DNA from: Halioxenophilus sp033283405
GTDB taxonomy: Bacteria; Pseudomonadota; Gammaproteobacteria; Pseudomonadales; Cellvibrionaceae
Direction of reading: 5' to 3'
NCBI RefSeq assembly: GCF_033283405.1
Contig: NZ_JAWMQR010000007.1
Span: 1 to 64,000 of the forward strand
DNA length: 64,000 nucleotides
This document shows positions 1 through 8,921 of the stretch, one piece after another; position 1 is the stretch's first letter; each line of letters starts with the position of its first letter. A program made the translations under genes and the position numbers. Below the pieces are notes generated by a model. The model searched no databases. It had not been told where the DNA came from and worked only from the letters and a program-made list of their open reading frames with translations.

Positions 1-4
1 AATT

Positions 5-121
5 GCTTGACGACCATAGAGCGTTGGAACCACCTGACCCCATCCCGAACTCAGTAGTGAAACGACGCATCGCCGATGGTAGTGTGGGGTCTCCCCATGT
101 GAGAGTAGGACATCGTCAAGC
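5..121 (+). rRNA. rrf: 5S ribosomal RNA
   Basis: The conserved 5S core is present (CCACCTGACCCCAT, CGAACTCAG, GTGAAACG, GCCGATGGTAGTGTGGGGTC). The 5' end GCTTGACGA pairs with the 3' end TCGTCAAGC, giving the terminal helix and both boundaries to within a base or two. It is the last gene of an rRNA operon whose 16S and 23S genes lie before the window. Confidence 0.97.
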
Positions 122-130
122 TTCTATACT

Positions 131-164
131 AAAACCCCGAATCAGTGATGGTTCGGGGTTTTTC
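131..164 (+). terminator. rRNA operon terminator
   Basis: The stem AACCCCGAA/TTCGGGGTT has a 10-base loop, is preceded by A's and followed by a T run. It starts 10 bases after the 5S gene, the usual rho-independent terminator of an rRNA operon. Confidence 0.9.
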
Positions 165-1084
165 TGTTATGGGGCATCTCATTTTATTAATGTGGGGCAG
201 CTCCCTCAGCAATGCGTATAGCTCGTGTCGTGGCGGGCTAGCCGAGCGGTGCTCGTCTCTAGATGCCTGCTGTCCAGTGAGTTCAATGGATTAGGGGACT
301 TGGAATGCGCAAGAGGAGGTTGTGTGCTCCGAAAACAGAGAGTTTCTAAAGGGGGGGATTGTTCTTGTTCCTTGAGAACTAGCCATTGGGTAACCGAGTT
401 GATAGTTGCAAATCAGCTAAATCAGGCTTGCCCCATAGGTGTTCCCTTGCTAGACAGCTTGTCTTGATAAAAAGATCGGCATTGTGTCTATCTTTCTGTG
501 CATTTAAGGGGACGTAAATTAGTTCCACATGAACGGAGGTCTTTGAATCCTATCTCATTGTTTAATATAAAAAATACATTGAGGTCGAACAATGCAACCT
601 CCTACATAAAGAATGGAAACCATTATTGCTGAGTTAGTTAAGTCCCTGCGATGGACCTGAGTTTGCGAGTTTAATAAAGCGCTGTCAGGCCTAGAGCAGT
701 AAGAATCATAATGATATGAACTGTAATTAGCTTTGTTTTATCGTATTGTGTTTCTCTTCTGGCGTTATTCGAAGTTCGCTTTAAAGGTTTTATCAGTTAG
801 ACAAAAGTACGGGAAATGTGGATTAAAGCTACGTATGCCACTAGCCAGTGCTATAAATTTATTTGTTTGTTCAGCGATCGATGACTTGAAAAGTTAATTA
901 ACTGAACCGCATAAACTAAAGAAAAATGTACGGTACATAACCGACTGGCCTAATCAACTCCCCGTAAAGGTATCGTAAGAAACCTGTTCTTATAGAGATC
1001 AATAGCCTAGGATAACGGTGGTGCTGCTTTCTATAGTTAGGTGCGGCGATAATAAAAATCCAAAATGTTTTATGGAATGCCGCC
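165..1084. other. Gene-free stretch after the rRNA operon
   Basis: No reading frame here has a convincing start, codon use or family resemblance. No tRNA cloverleaf was found by eye. The part from about 480 to 1080 is AT-rich and presumably carries the promoter for the following gene. It may hold decayed sequence or a small RNA. Confidence 0.5.
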
Positions 1085-2080
1085 ATGTCGGGACAAGAGT
1101 ATCCGAATAACCTACAACAAATGGATATTTCCAATCATTTGTTGAAAAATGCAAATCTCTTGAAGCAACGTATGAAGATGGATGGCTACCTCTACTTTAG
1201 CCAGATTTTGCCAGTCGAAGAGCTATTTGCACTGAGGGCAAAGATTACCAGTGTTCTGGCCGATTGCGATTGGATCTCCGGCGGTAAAGACAAGATGGAA
1301 GCCCGCTCGATATGCATGCCTGCACGAGAGGGCGAAGAAGAATATTTCCGTGTGCATGATCAATTAGTGAAGGTTGAAGAGCTATATCGCCTCGCACAAA
1401 ACCCTAAGTTATTAGAGGTTATGAAGTTGGTGTTAGGGGATGGTGCATTTCCGCACCCGCTATCTATTATCAGATTGGTCTTTCCGAATAATCCAGAAAT
1501 TACCACGCCACCCCATCAAGATTTCCGTAATAATCAAGGTACTGATCAATTGACGGCTGCCTGGATTCCTCTATCTGACTGCCCGATATCGATGGGGCCT
1601 ATTGCTGTTCTAAAAGGTTCACATAATATGGGGGTTTTACCCTTAGAGTTTCATTTAGGACCTGGTAATCGAAGAGCAACGATTACCAATGAGGTTGCGA
1701 AGCTCACGTGGGTGTCGACAGATTTTAAATTAGGCGATGTATTGCTATTTCCAGCACTTACTGTGCACAGCGCATTAGAAAATAGAGACCCAGAAAGAAT
1801 GCGCTTGTCTGTCGACTTTCGCTATCAATTAGAGGGCGAAGCGTTGGTTGAACAGTCTCTAAATCCACATTTTCAACGAGTCAGTTGGTCGGATATTTAT
1901 AAAACATGGAAGAACAGCGATCTACAGTACTATTGGCAAACGTTAAAATTTAGGATGGTTGAATGGGATCAAACATTACAAGATCTACCAGATGACCATC
2001 TGCCTGAAGCAGTCAGGTTATCCCGAAAGTACAATGTGGAAAGACTAAGTCGTTTTCAAAAGAAAGCAGATACCAATTAG
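1085..2080 (+). CDS. Phytanoyl-CoA dioxygenase (PhyH) family protein
   Basis: This is a 331-residue non-haem iron, 2-oxoglutarate-dependent oxygenase of the PhyH family. The iron facial triad is visible as H144-x-D146 in PPHQDF and H228 in LTVHSAL. The arginines at 238-240 are candidates for binding 2-oxoglutarate. The family hydroxylates lipids or small metabolites; the substrate here cannot be read from sequence. It is cytoplasmic, with no signal peptide. The ATG at 1085 has a GGAATG-like sequence upstream; M13 or M15 could also serve as start. It heads a plus-strand group with a methyltransferase and two glycosyltransferases, so a role in tailoring a glycan or glycolipid is likely but inferred. 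Confidence 0.85.
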   Translation: MSGQEYPNNLQQMDISNHLLKNANLLKQRMKMDGYLYFSQILPVEELFALRAKITSVLADCDWISGGKDKMEARSICMPAREGEEEYFRVHDQLVKVEELYRLAQNPKLLEVMKLVLGDGAFPHPLSIIRLVFPNNPEITTPPHQDFRNNQGTDQLTAAWIPLSDCPISMGPIAVLKGSHNMGVLPLEFHLGPGNRRATITNEVAKLTWVSTDFKLGDVLLFPALTVHSALENRDPERMRLSVDFRYQLEGEALVEQSLNPHFQRVSWSDIYKTWKNSDLQYYWQTLKFRMVEWDQTLQDLPDDHLPEAVRLSRKYNVERLSRFQKKADTN

Positions 2081-2100
2081 GTCGGTATTTTACAAGAAGG

Positions 2101-2898
2101 ATGACCGAAAACATCCAGCTAGATATAAGAAGAGTACACTTGATGCCGATTTATCTACCCCCCTCATTACGTTATTTTGATAAAAATTTTAAAATCATCA
2201 GCTCTTGGATGGATCATGTCCCTTTTGGGTATGACTTAATTGAAGCGATAAAACCTAACCTGTTAGTAGAGCTGGGTACCCATGCTGGATTGTCTTTTTT
2301 TACTTTTTGCCAGTCCGTTGTTGATCACGATTTGGATTGTGTTTGCTACGCAGTAGACACATGGGAAGGTGAAGAGCATTCAGGAAAATATGAAAATGAA
2401 GTTTATGACTCGGTAGCTAATTACTGCCGAGAGAACTTTTCGGGGTGTTCGTATTTGTTAAGAATGCTGTTTGAACAGGCGTTAGGCCACTTCCAAGACA
2501 ACTCAATAGATATAGTACACATAGATGGCCTGCATACCTATGATGCGGTGTCCGAAGACTTTAAAAATTGGTATCCAAAATTAAAACCTGGTGGAATCAT
2601 GTTGTTTCACGATACAGCAGTTCGTAGAGATGATTTTGGCGTATGGCGTTTTTGGAACGAATTAGAAGCCAATGAAGGGGTAGAGACTTTTCAGTTTTAT
2701 CATGGATATGGACTGGGCGTATTACGAAAACCCTTTCCGGAGAATAGCAATCTATTGCAAAAGGATTCTATGCTCCTGAGTTACATGTTTAGCGATGATA
2801 CTAAAGATAAATCTGATTTGCGCGCATTTTACGTACATGCAGCTAGGCATAACGTGGTTAAGCACCGGCAGCCAAAAGTGCTAAAGCAAACTATTTAA
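2101..2898 (+). CDS. Class I SAM-dependent methyltransferase (Methyltransf_24 type)
   Basis: This is a 265-residue Rossmann-fold methyltransferase. LLVELGTHAGLSF is the SAM-binding motif I. AVDTWEG is the strand-2 acid region, HIDGLHTYDAVSEDF is the typical central motif, and PGGIMLFHDT follows. This type is common in polysaccharide and glycopeptide loci, where it methylates sugars or is fused to glycosyltransferases. AGAAGG lies directly against the ATG, so the next ATG at 2143 is a possible true start. It begins 20 bases after the PhyH gene and is probably co-transcribed. The acceptor is unknown. Confidence 0.82.
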   Translation: MTENIQLDIRRVHLMPIYLPPSLRYFDKNFKIISSWMDHVPFGYDLIEAIKPNLLVELGTHAGLSFFTFCQSVVDHDLDCVCYAVDTWEGEEHSGKYENEVYDSVANYCRENFSGCSYLLRMLFEQALGHFQDNSIDIVHIDGLHTYDAVSEDFKNWYPKLKPGGIMLFHDTAVRRDDFGVWRFWNELEANEGVETFQFYHGYGLGVLRKPFPENSNLLQKDSMLLSYMFSDDTKDKSDLRAFYVHAARHNVVKHRQPKVLKQTI

Positions 2899-2930
2899 TT
2901 GGTGCAATTTAAAAATATAAGGAATGAATT

Positions 2931-3896
2931 TTGATAAAAAGATTGTTGCGGAAAAAATATAATCGAGACTCGAGAAAACCCCTTCTTTCTCTGGTGGTCA
3001 TTATCTATAAAATGCCGGAGCAAGCTAAGAAAACACTTTTTTCATTGAGTGCTGAATATCAGCGGGACGTAGATCCAAATGAATATGAAGTTTTAGTTAT
3101 GGAGAATGCGTCGGATAAACCGATGGGAAAGGAATATGTGTCAAATTTGAAAGGGAATTTCCGTTATTTTTACCGAGATGAAAAAATGCCTACGCCTGTA
3201 CCGGCGATCAATGAAGGTGCTGCAAAAGCAGTGGGGGACCACATTGCCATAATTGTTGATGGGGCGAGAATGGCATCACCCGGTGTTGTGAAGCATATGA
3301 TTATGGCAACGAGAGTTGCCCGCTACACGGCTGTTGCTGTGCCGGGCTACCATATTGGTGAAAAGGTTCAGCAAGAAGCAATTTACTCCGGTTATGGTTA
3401 TGAAACTGAAAAAGCCCTGTTGGATGGCATTAACTGGCCGGAGGATGGATATAAATTATTTAACATAGCTTGCACTAGTGCCACGAGTCGACCAGGTTTT
3501 TTTCAGCCGATTGGTGAAAGTAATTGTATTAGCGTACCAACAGAGATATGGAATAAATTAGGTGGCTTCGAACCTAGATTTACAGAAACCGGTGGCGGTC
3601 AGGTAAATTTAGACTTTTATAAGCGGGTATGTGACTTAGATGAGGTCGAATTAGTGATGTTGGCTGGTGAGGGTACTTTTCACCAATTTCACGGTGGAGT
3701 TACGACGGGTACTATGGGTGACGAACGTGAAAAGATCATGCAAGCACATTTTGATCAATATAAATCAATAAGAGGTGAATACTATAACCCACCAACTAAA
3801 CGGCCAATGCTATTTGGGACATTCAAAAATGAATCTCTGAGATTTGTGGATCATTCGATTAATGTGGCTAGGGCTGCATATCAATTGAATTGGTAA
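2931..3896 (+). CDS. Glycosyltransferase family 2 protein, first tandem copy
   Basis: This 321-residue protein has a GT-A fold start (PLLSLVVIIYKMPEQAKKTL). Its DGARM segment stands where the metal-binding DxD-like motif is expected. A late GEGTFHQFHGGVTTG motif is shared with its neighbour. The start is TTG, chosen because AAGGA sits seven bases upstream and no better in-frame start exists. It is clearly paralogous to the next gene: YKMP, LSAEYQR, the GYH segment and HQFHGG align along the whole length. It probably adds a sugar to a surface glycan; donor and acceptor are unknown. Confidence 0.85.
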   Translation: MIKRLLRKKYNRDSRKPLLSLVVIIYKMPEQAKKTLFSLSAEYQRDVDPNEYEVLVMENASDKPMGKEYVSNLKGNFRYFYRDEKMPTPVPAINEGAAKAVGDHIAIIVDGARMASPGVVKHMIMATRVARYTAVAVPGYHIGEKVQQEAIYSGYGYETEKALLDGINWPEDGYKLFNIACTSATSRPGFFQPIGESNCISVPTEIWNKLGGFEPRFTETGGGQVNLDFYKRVCDLDEVELVMLAGEGTFHQFHGGVTTGTMGDEREKIMQAHFDQYKSIRGEYYNPPTKRPMLFGTFKNESLRFVDHSINVARAAYQLNW

Positions 3897-3901
3897 TCTC
3901 A

Positions 3902-4879
3902 ATGACGGGAACGCCAAAACTGTCGATTATTGTTATAGGCTATAAAATGCCAATGCAGCTGGAGCAAACGCTATATACTCTATCAGCACAATATCAGCGT
4001 GGTGTGTCAGTAGACGATTACGAAGTCGTTGTTGTAGAAAATGACTCCACAAATATGACATCAGAAGGCTATGTTCATCAGCTCGGTAAGAACATTCATT
4101 ATTATTCCCGAAAAGAGCGAAGTCATTCTCCAGTGCCAGCTATTAACTTTGCTTTTGAGCAATGTCGTGGAAAGCTTATCGGTCTAATGATTGATGGTGC
4201 TCATATGGTCACTCCTCGCGTTGTTCAATATGCTTTAACAGCAAATAGAGCGTTTGAAAAGCCAATAGTTGTTGTGCCTGGGTATCACGTCGGTGGCCGC
4301 AGGCAATCAACTGACCCCTCTTATAATGAAACTGTAGAACAGGAAGTTCTTGCCGGCTTGCAGTGGCGAGAAAATGGTTATGAACTTTTTGATGTTGCTG
4401 AATTTAGCCCAGGTAATGAGCACAGCTATTTACATCCTATTATGGAGTGCAATTGTCTGTTCGCGCCCTATAAACTTTTCAAAGAGATCGGCTTTTGCGA
4501 TACGCGCTTTATGCTAAAAGGTGGCGGCTCTGTTAACTTACATTTGTATAGACAGTTAGCGACCAAAAGCGGAACGACCATTGTGGTGCTTCCCGGTGAG
4601 GGGTCATTTCATCAGTTTCATGGTGGAGTTAGCACATCTTCATACGAACAGAAACAGCAGGAATTATCTGAGCATAGAAAACAGCTGCATGAAATATGGG
4701 GCGGGTCATTTCATTCAGTGAGTAGGGAGCCAGTGTTGCTTGGCGCAGTTACTCACTGGGCGCAGAGGTTTTTAGAACTATCTTCACATAAGGCACAGAA
4801 GCGATATAGGCGGCTTGCTAGTTTAGGACGTCAGGAGTGGGAAGACGACGACGCCCTTACAAAAACTGATGCTAGTTAA
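3902..4879 (+). CDS. Glycosyltransferase family 2 protein, second tandem copy
   Basis: This is a GT-A glycosyltransferase of about 325 residues. It opens KLSIIVIGYKMPMQLEQTL, then has LSAQYQRGV, MIDGAHMV and GEGSFHQFHGG. It is a diverged tandem duplicate of the gene before it. The ATG used here begins five bases after the upstream stop; an in-frame TTG at 3890 would overlap that stop. Either way the two genes are translationally coupled. The C-terminus is basic, then acidic, with no membrane segment. The pair may act in sequence on one glycan, which is inference. Confidence 0.85.
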   Translation: MTGTPKLSIIVIGYKMPMQLEQTLYTLSAQYQRGVSVDDYEVVVVENDSTNMTSEGYVHQLGKNIHYYSRKERSHSPVPAINFAFEQCRGKLIGLMIDGAHMVTPRVVQYALTANRAFEKPIVVVPGYHVGGRRQSTDPSYNETVEQEVLAGLQWRENGYELFDVAEFSPGNEHSYLHPIMECNCLFAPYKLFKEIGFCDTRFMLKGGGSVNLHLYRQLATKSGTTIVVLPGEGSFHQFHGGVSTSSYEQKQQELSEHRKQLHEIWGGSFHSVSREPVLLGAVTHWAQRFLELSSHKAQKRYRRLASLGRQEWEDDDALTKTDAS

Positions 4880-4935
4880 GCTGGTCTGATTATAAACATT
4901 TTCTATGAAAGCGTTAGCGCAAATGTTCAATATAT

Positions 4936-5727
4936 TTAGATTACTGGATCTTTCCAGTCGGTGTAGCTTTGTGGAGATTTTTTACTATCGTCTCTACCAT
5001 TTGAGTAATAGTACAGAGCAATCGATTTACGACTTCTATCAACTGGGCAAGTAAGTGGTTGTGGATGGCCATGAAACGAAGTTGGATTAGTGTTAAAGAT
5101 AACGCACACGCCCGCTGTTGGTAACACCCGTTCAACGCACTCCGTCATCTCTTCATTCCATAATTCTAAATGACCACCAAACTCTTCTGGCCAATCTTTA
5201 TTTAAATAAACGATAACGTTAATGCGTCTATCTAGCCCGTAGAGTGGATGTTTTTGAAAATCTGCATGGACTTTAAGCAGCCCATTTGTATGGGTTTCGT
5301 GCAGGCCGCCGCCATAGGTGAGGGGGTCAGAGATAAGGCGGGGTATACCGGTCAATCTTTGTAAAAACTGGATAAAGGGCCGAGAATTTAACTCCCAGAT
5401 TAATTGTCGGGTGATTGGTCCCATCTGTAGAAAATCAGCACTATCCTTCTTTTTTAGTGAAGCATAGCTACCATTATCTAATGTGGCCTCGCGCTCATGC
5501 CATTTTATCTGGTCTGAGGCGCTGGGAAATTCAGCTAAAATCTTATCTATTGCTGCCGGTTTAATTAATTCAGAGATTATTAAATGAGGGAAAGGGGGTT
5601 GTTGCTCGTAAACTTCTCGTCGGTTACTAGCGAGTGGCATTAAGTACTCGAAATTTAGTAACCAGCCATTACTAAAATAGCAATCTTCGTTTTTTGTGCC
5701 AGCGTTAGGTTGTTTAATACCGAACAT
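4936..5727 (-). CDS. 2OG-Fe(II) oxygenase (prolyl-4-hydroxylase-like)
   Basis: This 263-residue double-stranded beta-helix oxygenase has the complete iron triad H154-x-D156 (KVHADF) and H219 (SFHGHP). R233 in SRKSIALYYYSNGRDD is the likely 2-oxoglutarate ligand. RRINVIVYLN and GGHLELW are typical core strands. This type occurs in polysaccharide gene clusters and hydroxylates sugars or amino-acid side chains; the target is not known. It is the last gene of the minus-strand operon, converges on the glycosyltransferase gene, and is a paralog of the gene at 6355. Confidence 0.85.
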   Translation of the reverse strand: MFGIKQPNAGTKNEDCYFSNGWLLNFEYLMPLASNRREVYEQQPPFPHLIISELIKPAAIDKILAEFPSASDQIKWHEREATLDNGSYASLKKKDSADFLQMGPITRQLIWELNSRPFIQFLQRLTGIPRLISDPLTYGGGLHETHTNGLLKVHADFQKHPLYGLDRRINVIVYLNKDWPEEFGGHLELWNEEMTECVERVLPTAGVCVIFNTNPTSFHGHPQPLTCPVDRSRKSIALYYYSNGRDDSKKSPQSYTDWKDPVI

Positions 5728-5744
5728 GATTGATCTCTGATAAT

Positions 5745-6344
5745 TTAAATAGCAATACCGTCTGTATGTTGATAGTAGTGTACAACATACACCATGGTGG
5801 GACTGAATGCCGAGCTAATACCTGACTTAATCTTCGTATAATTCCTTGCGTTATTCGGAAGTAAAATGCAATCTCCGGCAGCTAGCTTAACCGTTTGATT
5901 GTTATAGAAAACAGTGCATGATGAAAGCGCGACAATAGTGGTCAGAGCTCGGCGTAAGCCATTGCCGGGGTGGGTAATGGCGTCCAGTGGCAAACAGAGC
6001 GTGCGTAGGAACGGTAACGGGTATAAACCCGCGTGTAAAGAGTATGCGTCTGGTAGCAGCTGGGATAAGCCTGAGGCATATTCGATATTCGTGATTACCG
6101 AGCCAGAGTTGAGCTCATAGAATAATAATCGTATGGCCTGATTAAATTGACCTGGCGAGTGAGACCGTAACTGTCTTAAGTCGCGGCATAGTTTACTACT
6201 GACGATTTTAGGCAGAAAACTATACTGTGTTGAGGTGCTCGAGTGGGAGATTTCCTCGATACACGATGTTAATTGCAAGTAGTCTATAAGCCCACAATTG
6301 AACAAATAGCTATTTTCTGTTGGGTTGCTGTTGCGCTTACTCAT
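5745..6344 (-). CDS. Degenerate 2OG-oxygenase paralog (probable pseudoenzyme)
   Basis: This protein of about 200 residues lies between two active 2OG-Fe(II) oxygenases and aligns weakly with both. Shared landmarks are RLLFYELNSGS (compare RQLIWELNSRP) and LRRALTTIVAL (compare DRRINVIVYLN). The strand GDCILLPNNARNY stands where the partners have FNTNPTSFHGH. The iron-binding histidines are missing: the HxD position reads PLD, and the distal His region reads NYTKI. The arginine segment is also lost. The frame is intact, so it looks maintained rather than decaying. The ATG is preferred over an in-frame TTG nine bases upstream because GAGTAGG precedes it. A non-catalytic or cupin-like role is inferred. 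Confidence 0.6.
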   Translation of the reverse strand: MSKRNSNPTENSYLFNCGLIDYLQLTSCIEEISHSSTSTQYSFLPKIVSSKLCRDLRQLRSHSPGQFNQAIRLLFYELNSGSVITNIEYASGLSQLLPDAYSLHAGLYPLPFLRTLCLPLDAITHPGNGLRRALTTIVALSSCTVFYNNQTVKLAAGDCILLPNNARNYTKIKSGISSAFSPTMVYVVHYYQHTDGIAI

Positions 6345-6354
6345 TAAGTACAAC

Positions 6355-7107
6355 CTACTCTAGATCCGGCTTGATATGATCAGGTAGTTTTTGCCAGTCT
6401 GTTGCATTTGTTGCTGAGACAGGCTTATCGTCGCGGCCGTTGGTATAGTAATACAAGGCAATAGATTTTCTCGATTGCCCTGCTGGGCAATTTACCGGGT
6501 CTGGATGACCATGAAAAGAATCAGCGTCAGTATTAAATACAAGGCATCGACCTAGAGTGGGTTTGATCCTTCGGGCACATCGACTCATATCTCTTTCCCA
6601 AAGTTCAATATGCCCCCCGTAGTCTGCTTGCCAATCTTCATTAAGGTATAAAAGCACATTTATTCGACGGTCCAGCTTATAAACCCTGTGTTGAGTAAAA
6701 TCGGCGTGTACACCAAGAATCCCACCTGGCAATGTTTGGTGAAGGCCACCCCCTTGAAGCAGTGGGTCTGCTATAAGCCCTTTAATTCCGGTGAGCTTTT
6801 CCAAGAATTTTAAAAAACTGCTGGAATTCATTTCCCACAACAGTTGCCGTATCAATGGATGAATTTCCCGCTCGTGTGGCAAACCCAGTTTGTTATACTG
6901 AACGTCGGTATCGTCGAGTTTTGCGTGAATCTTCCTCCAGTTTAAGCTCTGCTGTGCGCTGGGGTAGTGTTGTAATATGTTGGATAGGTGATCTTCCGCA
7001 ATAAAATTTTCAAAAAGTATATGTGGAAATGGCAAAGCAGTTTGATAATCACTCGAGAAGCGGTCCGCTTTTGCCATTAATTCAGATTCTTCAAAATAGG
7101 TGAACAT
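6355..7107 (-). CDS. 2OG-Fe(II) oxygenase (prolyl-4-hydroxylase-like)
   Basis: This 250-residue oxygenase is close to the one at 4936. The iron ligands are H134-x-D136 (GVHADF) and H199 (SFHGHP), and the C-terminal block SRKSIALYYYTNGRDD is nearly identical in the two. The ATG has AGGAGGT close upstream (GGAGGTGGTATG context), a strong ribosome site. The stop is followed after about ten bases by the start of the degenerate paralog, so the three oxygenase genes form one transcription unit below the membrane glycosyltransferase. It probably hydroxylates a glycan or peptide substituent. Confidence 0.85.
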   Translation of the reverse strand: MFTYFEESELMAKADRFSSDYQTALPFPHILFENFIAEDHLSNILQHYPSAQQSLNWRKIHAKLDDTDVQYNKLGLPHEREIHPLIRQLLWEMNSSSFLKFLEKLTGIKGLIADPLLQGGGLHQTLPGGILGVHADFTQHRVYKLDRRINVLLYLNEDWQADYGGHIELWERDMSRCARRIKPTLGRCLVFNTDADSFHGHPDPVNCPAGQSRKSIALYYYTNGRDDKPVSATNATDWQKLPDHIKPDLE

Positions 7108-7197
7108 ACCACCTCCTGATTTTATTTAATGCTCACACACGCTTATCGAATGTAAATTGATGTCAATCAAATAAAGCATTTGGTAAATTAAGGGTGT

Positions 7198-8919
7198 TTA
7201 CGTAAATGGTACGTAATTAAAAATATGTATGGCCAACGGACTATTGATGTTGGTTATTTTACACCCGAGAATTTCATAGGATTCATTTTCGTAAAGTAAC
7301 GAATTGCATTGAGGCAAGATAGAGTTTGAGGACCTTAGCAAATTAGAAAAGAACTTATTTCTTACAAATGCGAATTCAATTGGCGTATCTAGGGCTGCAC
7401 GAAATGCTCTTTTTTCATTCTGACCATCTTTTATAAAATGTTCAAAGCCGGACTGGTAAAAGCCAAGTTTTAATCCCTGTGCAACGTCTTTATTCATCGC
7501 CAAGTAATAATTTTCATCGAATACTAAGTGAGACTTTAGCACCAGATAGCAGTCGCGAAAATTAAGTGCATCAGGCAAAACGTACTCGATTAACCGTGGT
7601 GTGTCCCAGCCGCAGCCAACTAATGGTAAAGCTGTATTTGAGTTTCGGATAAATTGTGCAGTTAAATTTGCGTCACGTGAGAAACTGTTTGCAAGTGATG
7701 AAAGAAAGCGTTGTTGAGCGTGGTTGGGAGACCAGATAGATAGGCTTAATAGTGCCGATATTACTATAAGCGGTAACGCTTTAACTCTTGTATCTCGAAG
7801 GATAAACATAGTCCCAACAAATAAGAAAAACACACCAAAAAACAGATACCGAGTAATACCAATGTAGCCGTTGGCTATGAAAATATTCCAGGTTAGATGG
7901 GCAAAGCCTGCGGCCATGAGTGCCAGGCCGGAGTTGTGCTGTTTTGATCGAAAACTAAGCACTAATGTTGCACACCCGATTATTACAAAAGTGATAAATA
8001 ACACTAGTAGGGCATATGGATGTATGGAATAAGTACGAAAATGGTCACTAATATAACCTAAGTTTACCGAGGCGTTTTCCAGGATATAGTCAAACTTATT
8101 AACGGCGTCTGTAAACGGGCCGAGGCCCGATCCGTAATAATTAAAAAAGATTTTAGATTTGTTTTGGTGGGCTAATAGCTCGCTTACCGATAAATGACCA
8201 AACACCATCTGGGTATACAGTTTCCAAACAGTTAATACGGCCAGGAATGTCAATAAGAATGGCAGGAGCGGCGCGGCTCTAATAGATTTTTTAGGCTGCG
8301 ACGAAAGTACATCCAGTAAGAAGAAGCACAAAAAACCTGATATGGGAACCAAGGCTAGAGTTTTAGTTAGTACAGCTAGTCCGGCGCAAAGCCCGGCTGC
8401 AGCGCCTTTTGTTCGGCTATTTAAGCGATCACTATAAAGCAACACTACTGAGAGTGTAATGAATAATACTACCGAAATTTCGCCCATAATTGTGCGCCAT
8501 AGGCTTGGTTCGTACCAAAATGCGAATAATAAAATGGATAAGGTAAAAACTATTGTGGGCTCCGCATCGTTATTCTTGTGAACCAGCTGGAGTAAAATAC
8601 CAAGTAAGGCAAGGTTCAAAACCAAAGTGGCTATGGCCGGTATCCATGTTTGTGGGCCTAAGAAATAAATTGCCAGGGCAGAAGGTAATAAAGCTGGTAG
8701 TCCGGTGGAAAGACGAGGGTTTAACGGCTCTATAGTGTGATAGCTCGTGGCGATACCTATTCCATTGGCAATGTTTTTGGCAACGGAAGCATTAAAAGCT
8801 TCATCATAAAGTAAATGTGGATCGTCAATCGCCAAAGATACGTTATATAAACAAAACAGCGCGAACAGCACTATTGATATCAGATGCCAACGGTTCGGTA
8901 TTGATAAAGACACAACCAT
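7198..8919 (-). CDS. Polytopic membrane glycosyltransferase (GT-C, ArnT/PMT-like)
   Basis: This 573-residue protein has about ten hydrophobic segments followed by a soluble C-terminal part. Early loop residues HLLYDEAFNASVAKNIANG carry the acidic, metal- or substrate-binding element expected after TM1 of GT-C enzymes. Such enzymes transfer a sugar from a polyprenyl phosphate donor on the periplasmic face. The ATG follows the stop of the FAD gene by two bases. The operon also has a polyprenyl-phosphate sugar synthase and a flippase-like protein, which fits this role. The acceptor is unknown. Confidence 0.72.
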   Translation of the reverse strand: MVVSLSIPNRWHLISIVLFALFCLYNVSLAIDDPHLLYDEAFNASVAKNIANGIGIATSYHTIEPLNPRLSTGLPALLPSALAIYFLGPQTWIPAIATLVLNLALLGILLQLVHKNNDAEPTIVFTLSILLFAFWYEPSLWRTIMGEISVVLFITLSVVLLYSDRLNSRTKGAAAGLCAGLAVLTKTLALVPISGFLCFFLLDVLSSQPKKSIRAAPLLPFLLTFLAVLTVWKLYTQMVFGHLSVSELLAHQNKSKIFFNYYGSGLGPFTDAVNKFDYILENASVNLGYISDHFRTYSIHPYALLVLFITFVIIGCATLVLSFRSKQHNSGLALMAAGFAHLTWNIFIANGYIGITRYLFFGVFFLFVGTMFILRDTRVKALPLIVISALLSLSIWSPNHAQQRFLSSLANSFSRDANLTAQFIRNSNTALPLVGCGWDTPRLIEYVLPDALNFRDCYLVLKSHLVFDENYYLAMNKDVAQGLKLGFYQSGFEHFIKDGQNEKRAFRAALDTPIEFAFVRNKFFSNLLRSSNSILPQCNSLLYENESYEILGCKITNINSPLAIHIFNYVPFT

Positions 8920-8921
8920 CT

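Noticed and set aside
165..480. tRNA genes after the 5S gene
   Set aside because: No cloverleaf or TTCRANNC-type T-loop was found by eye.
916..1134. 72-residue minus-strand frame before the PhyH gene
   Set aside because: It overlaps the PhyH start, has no ribosome site and no protein-like pattern.
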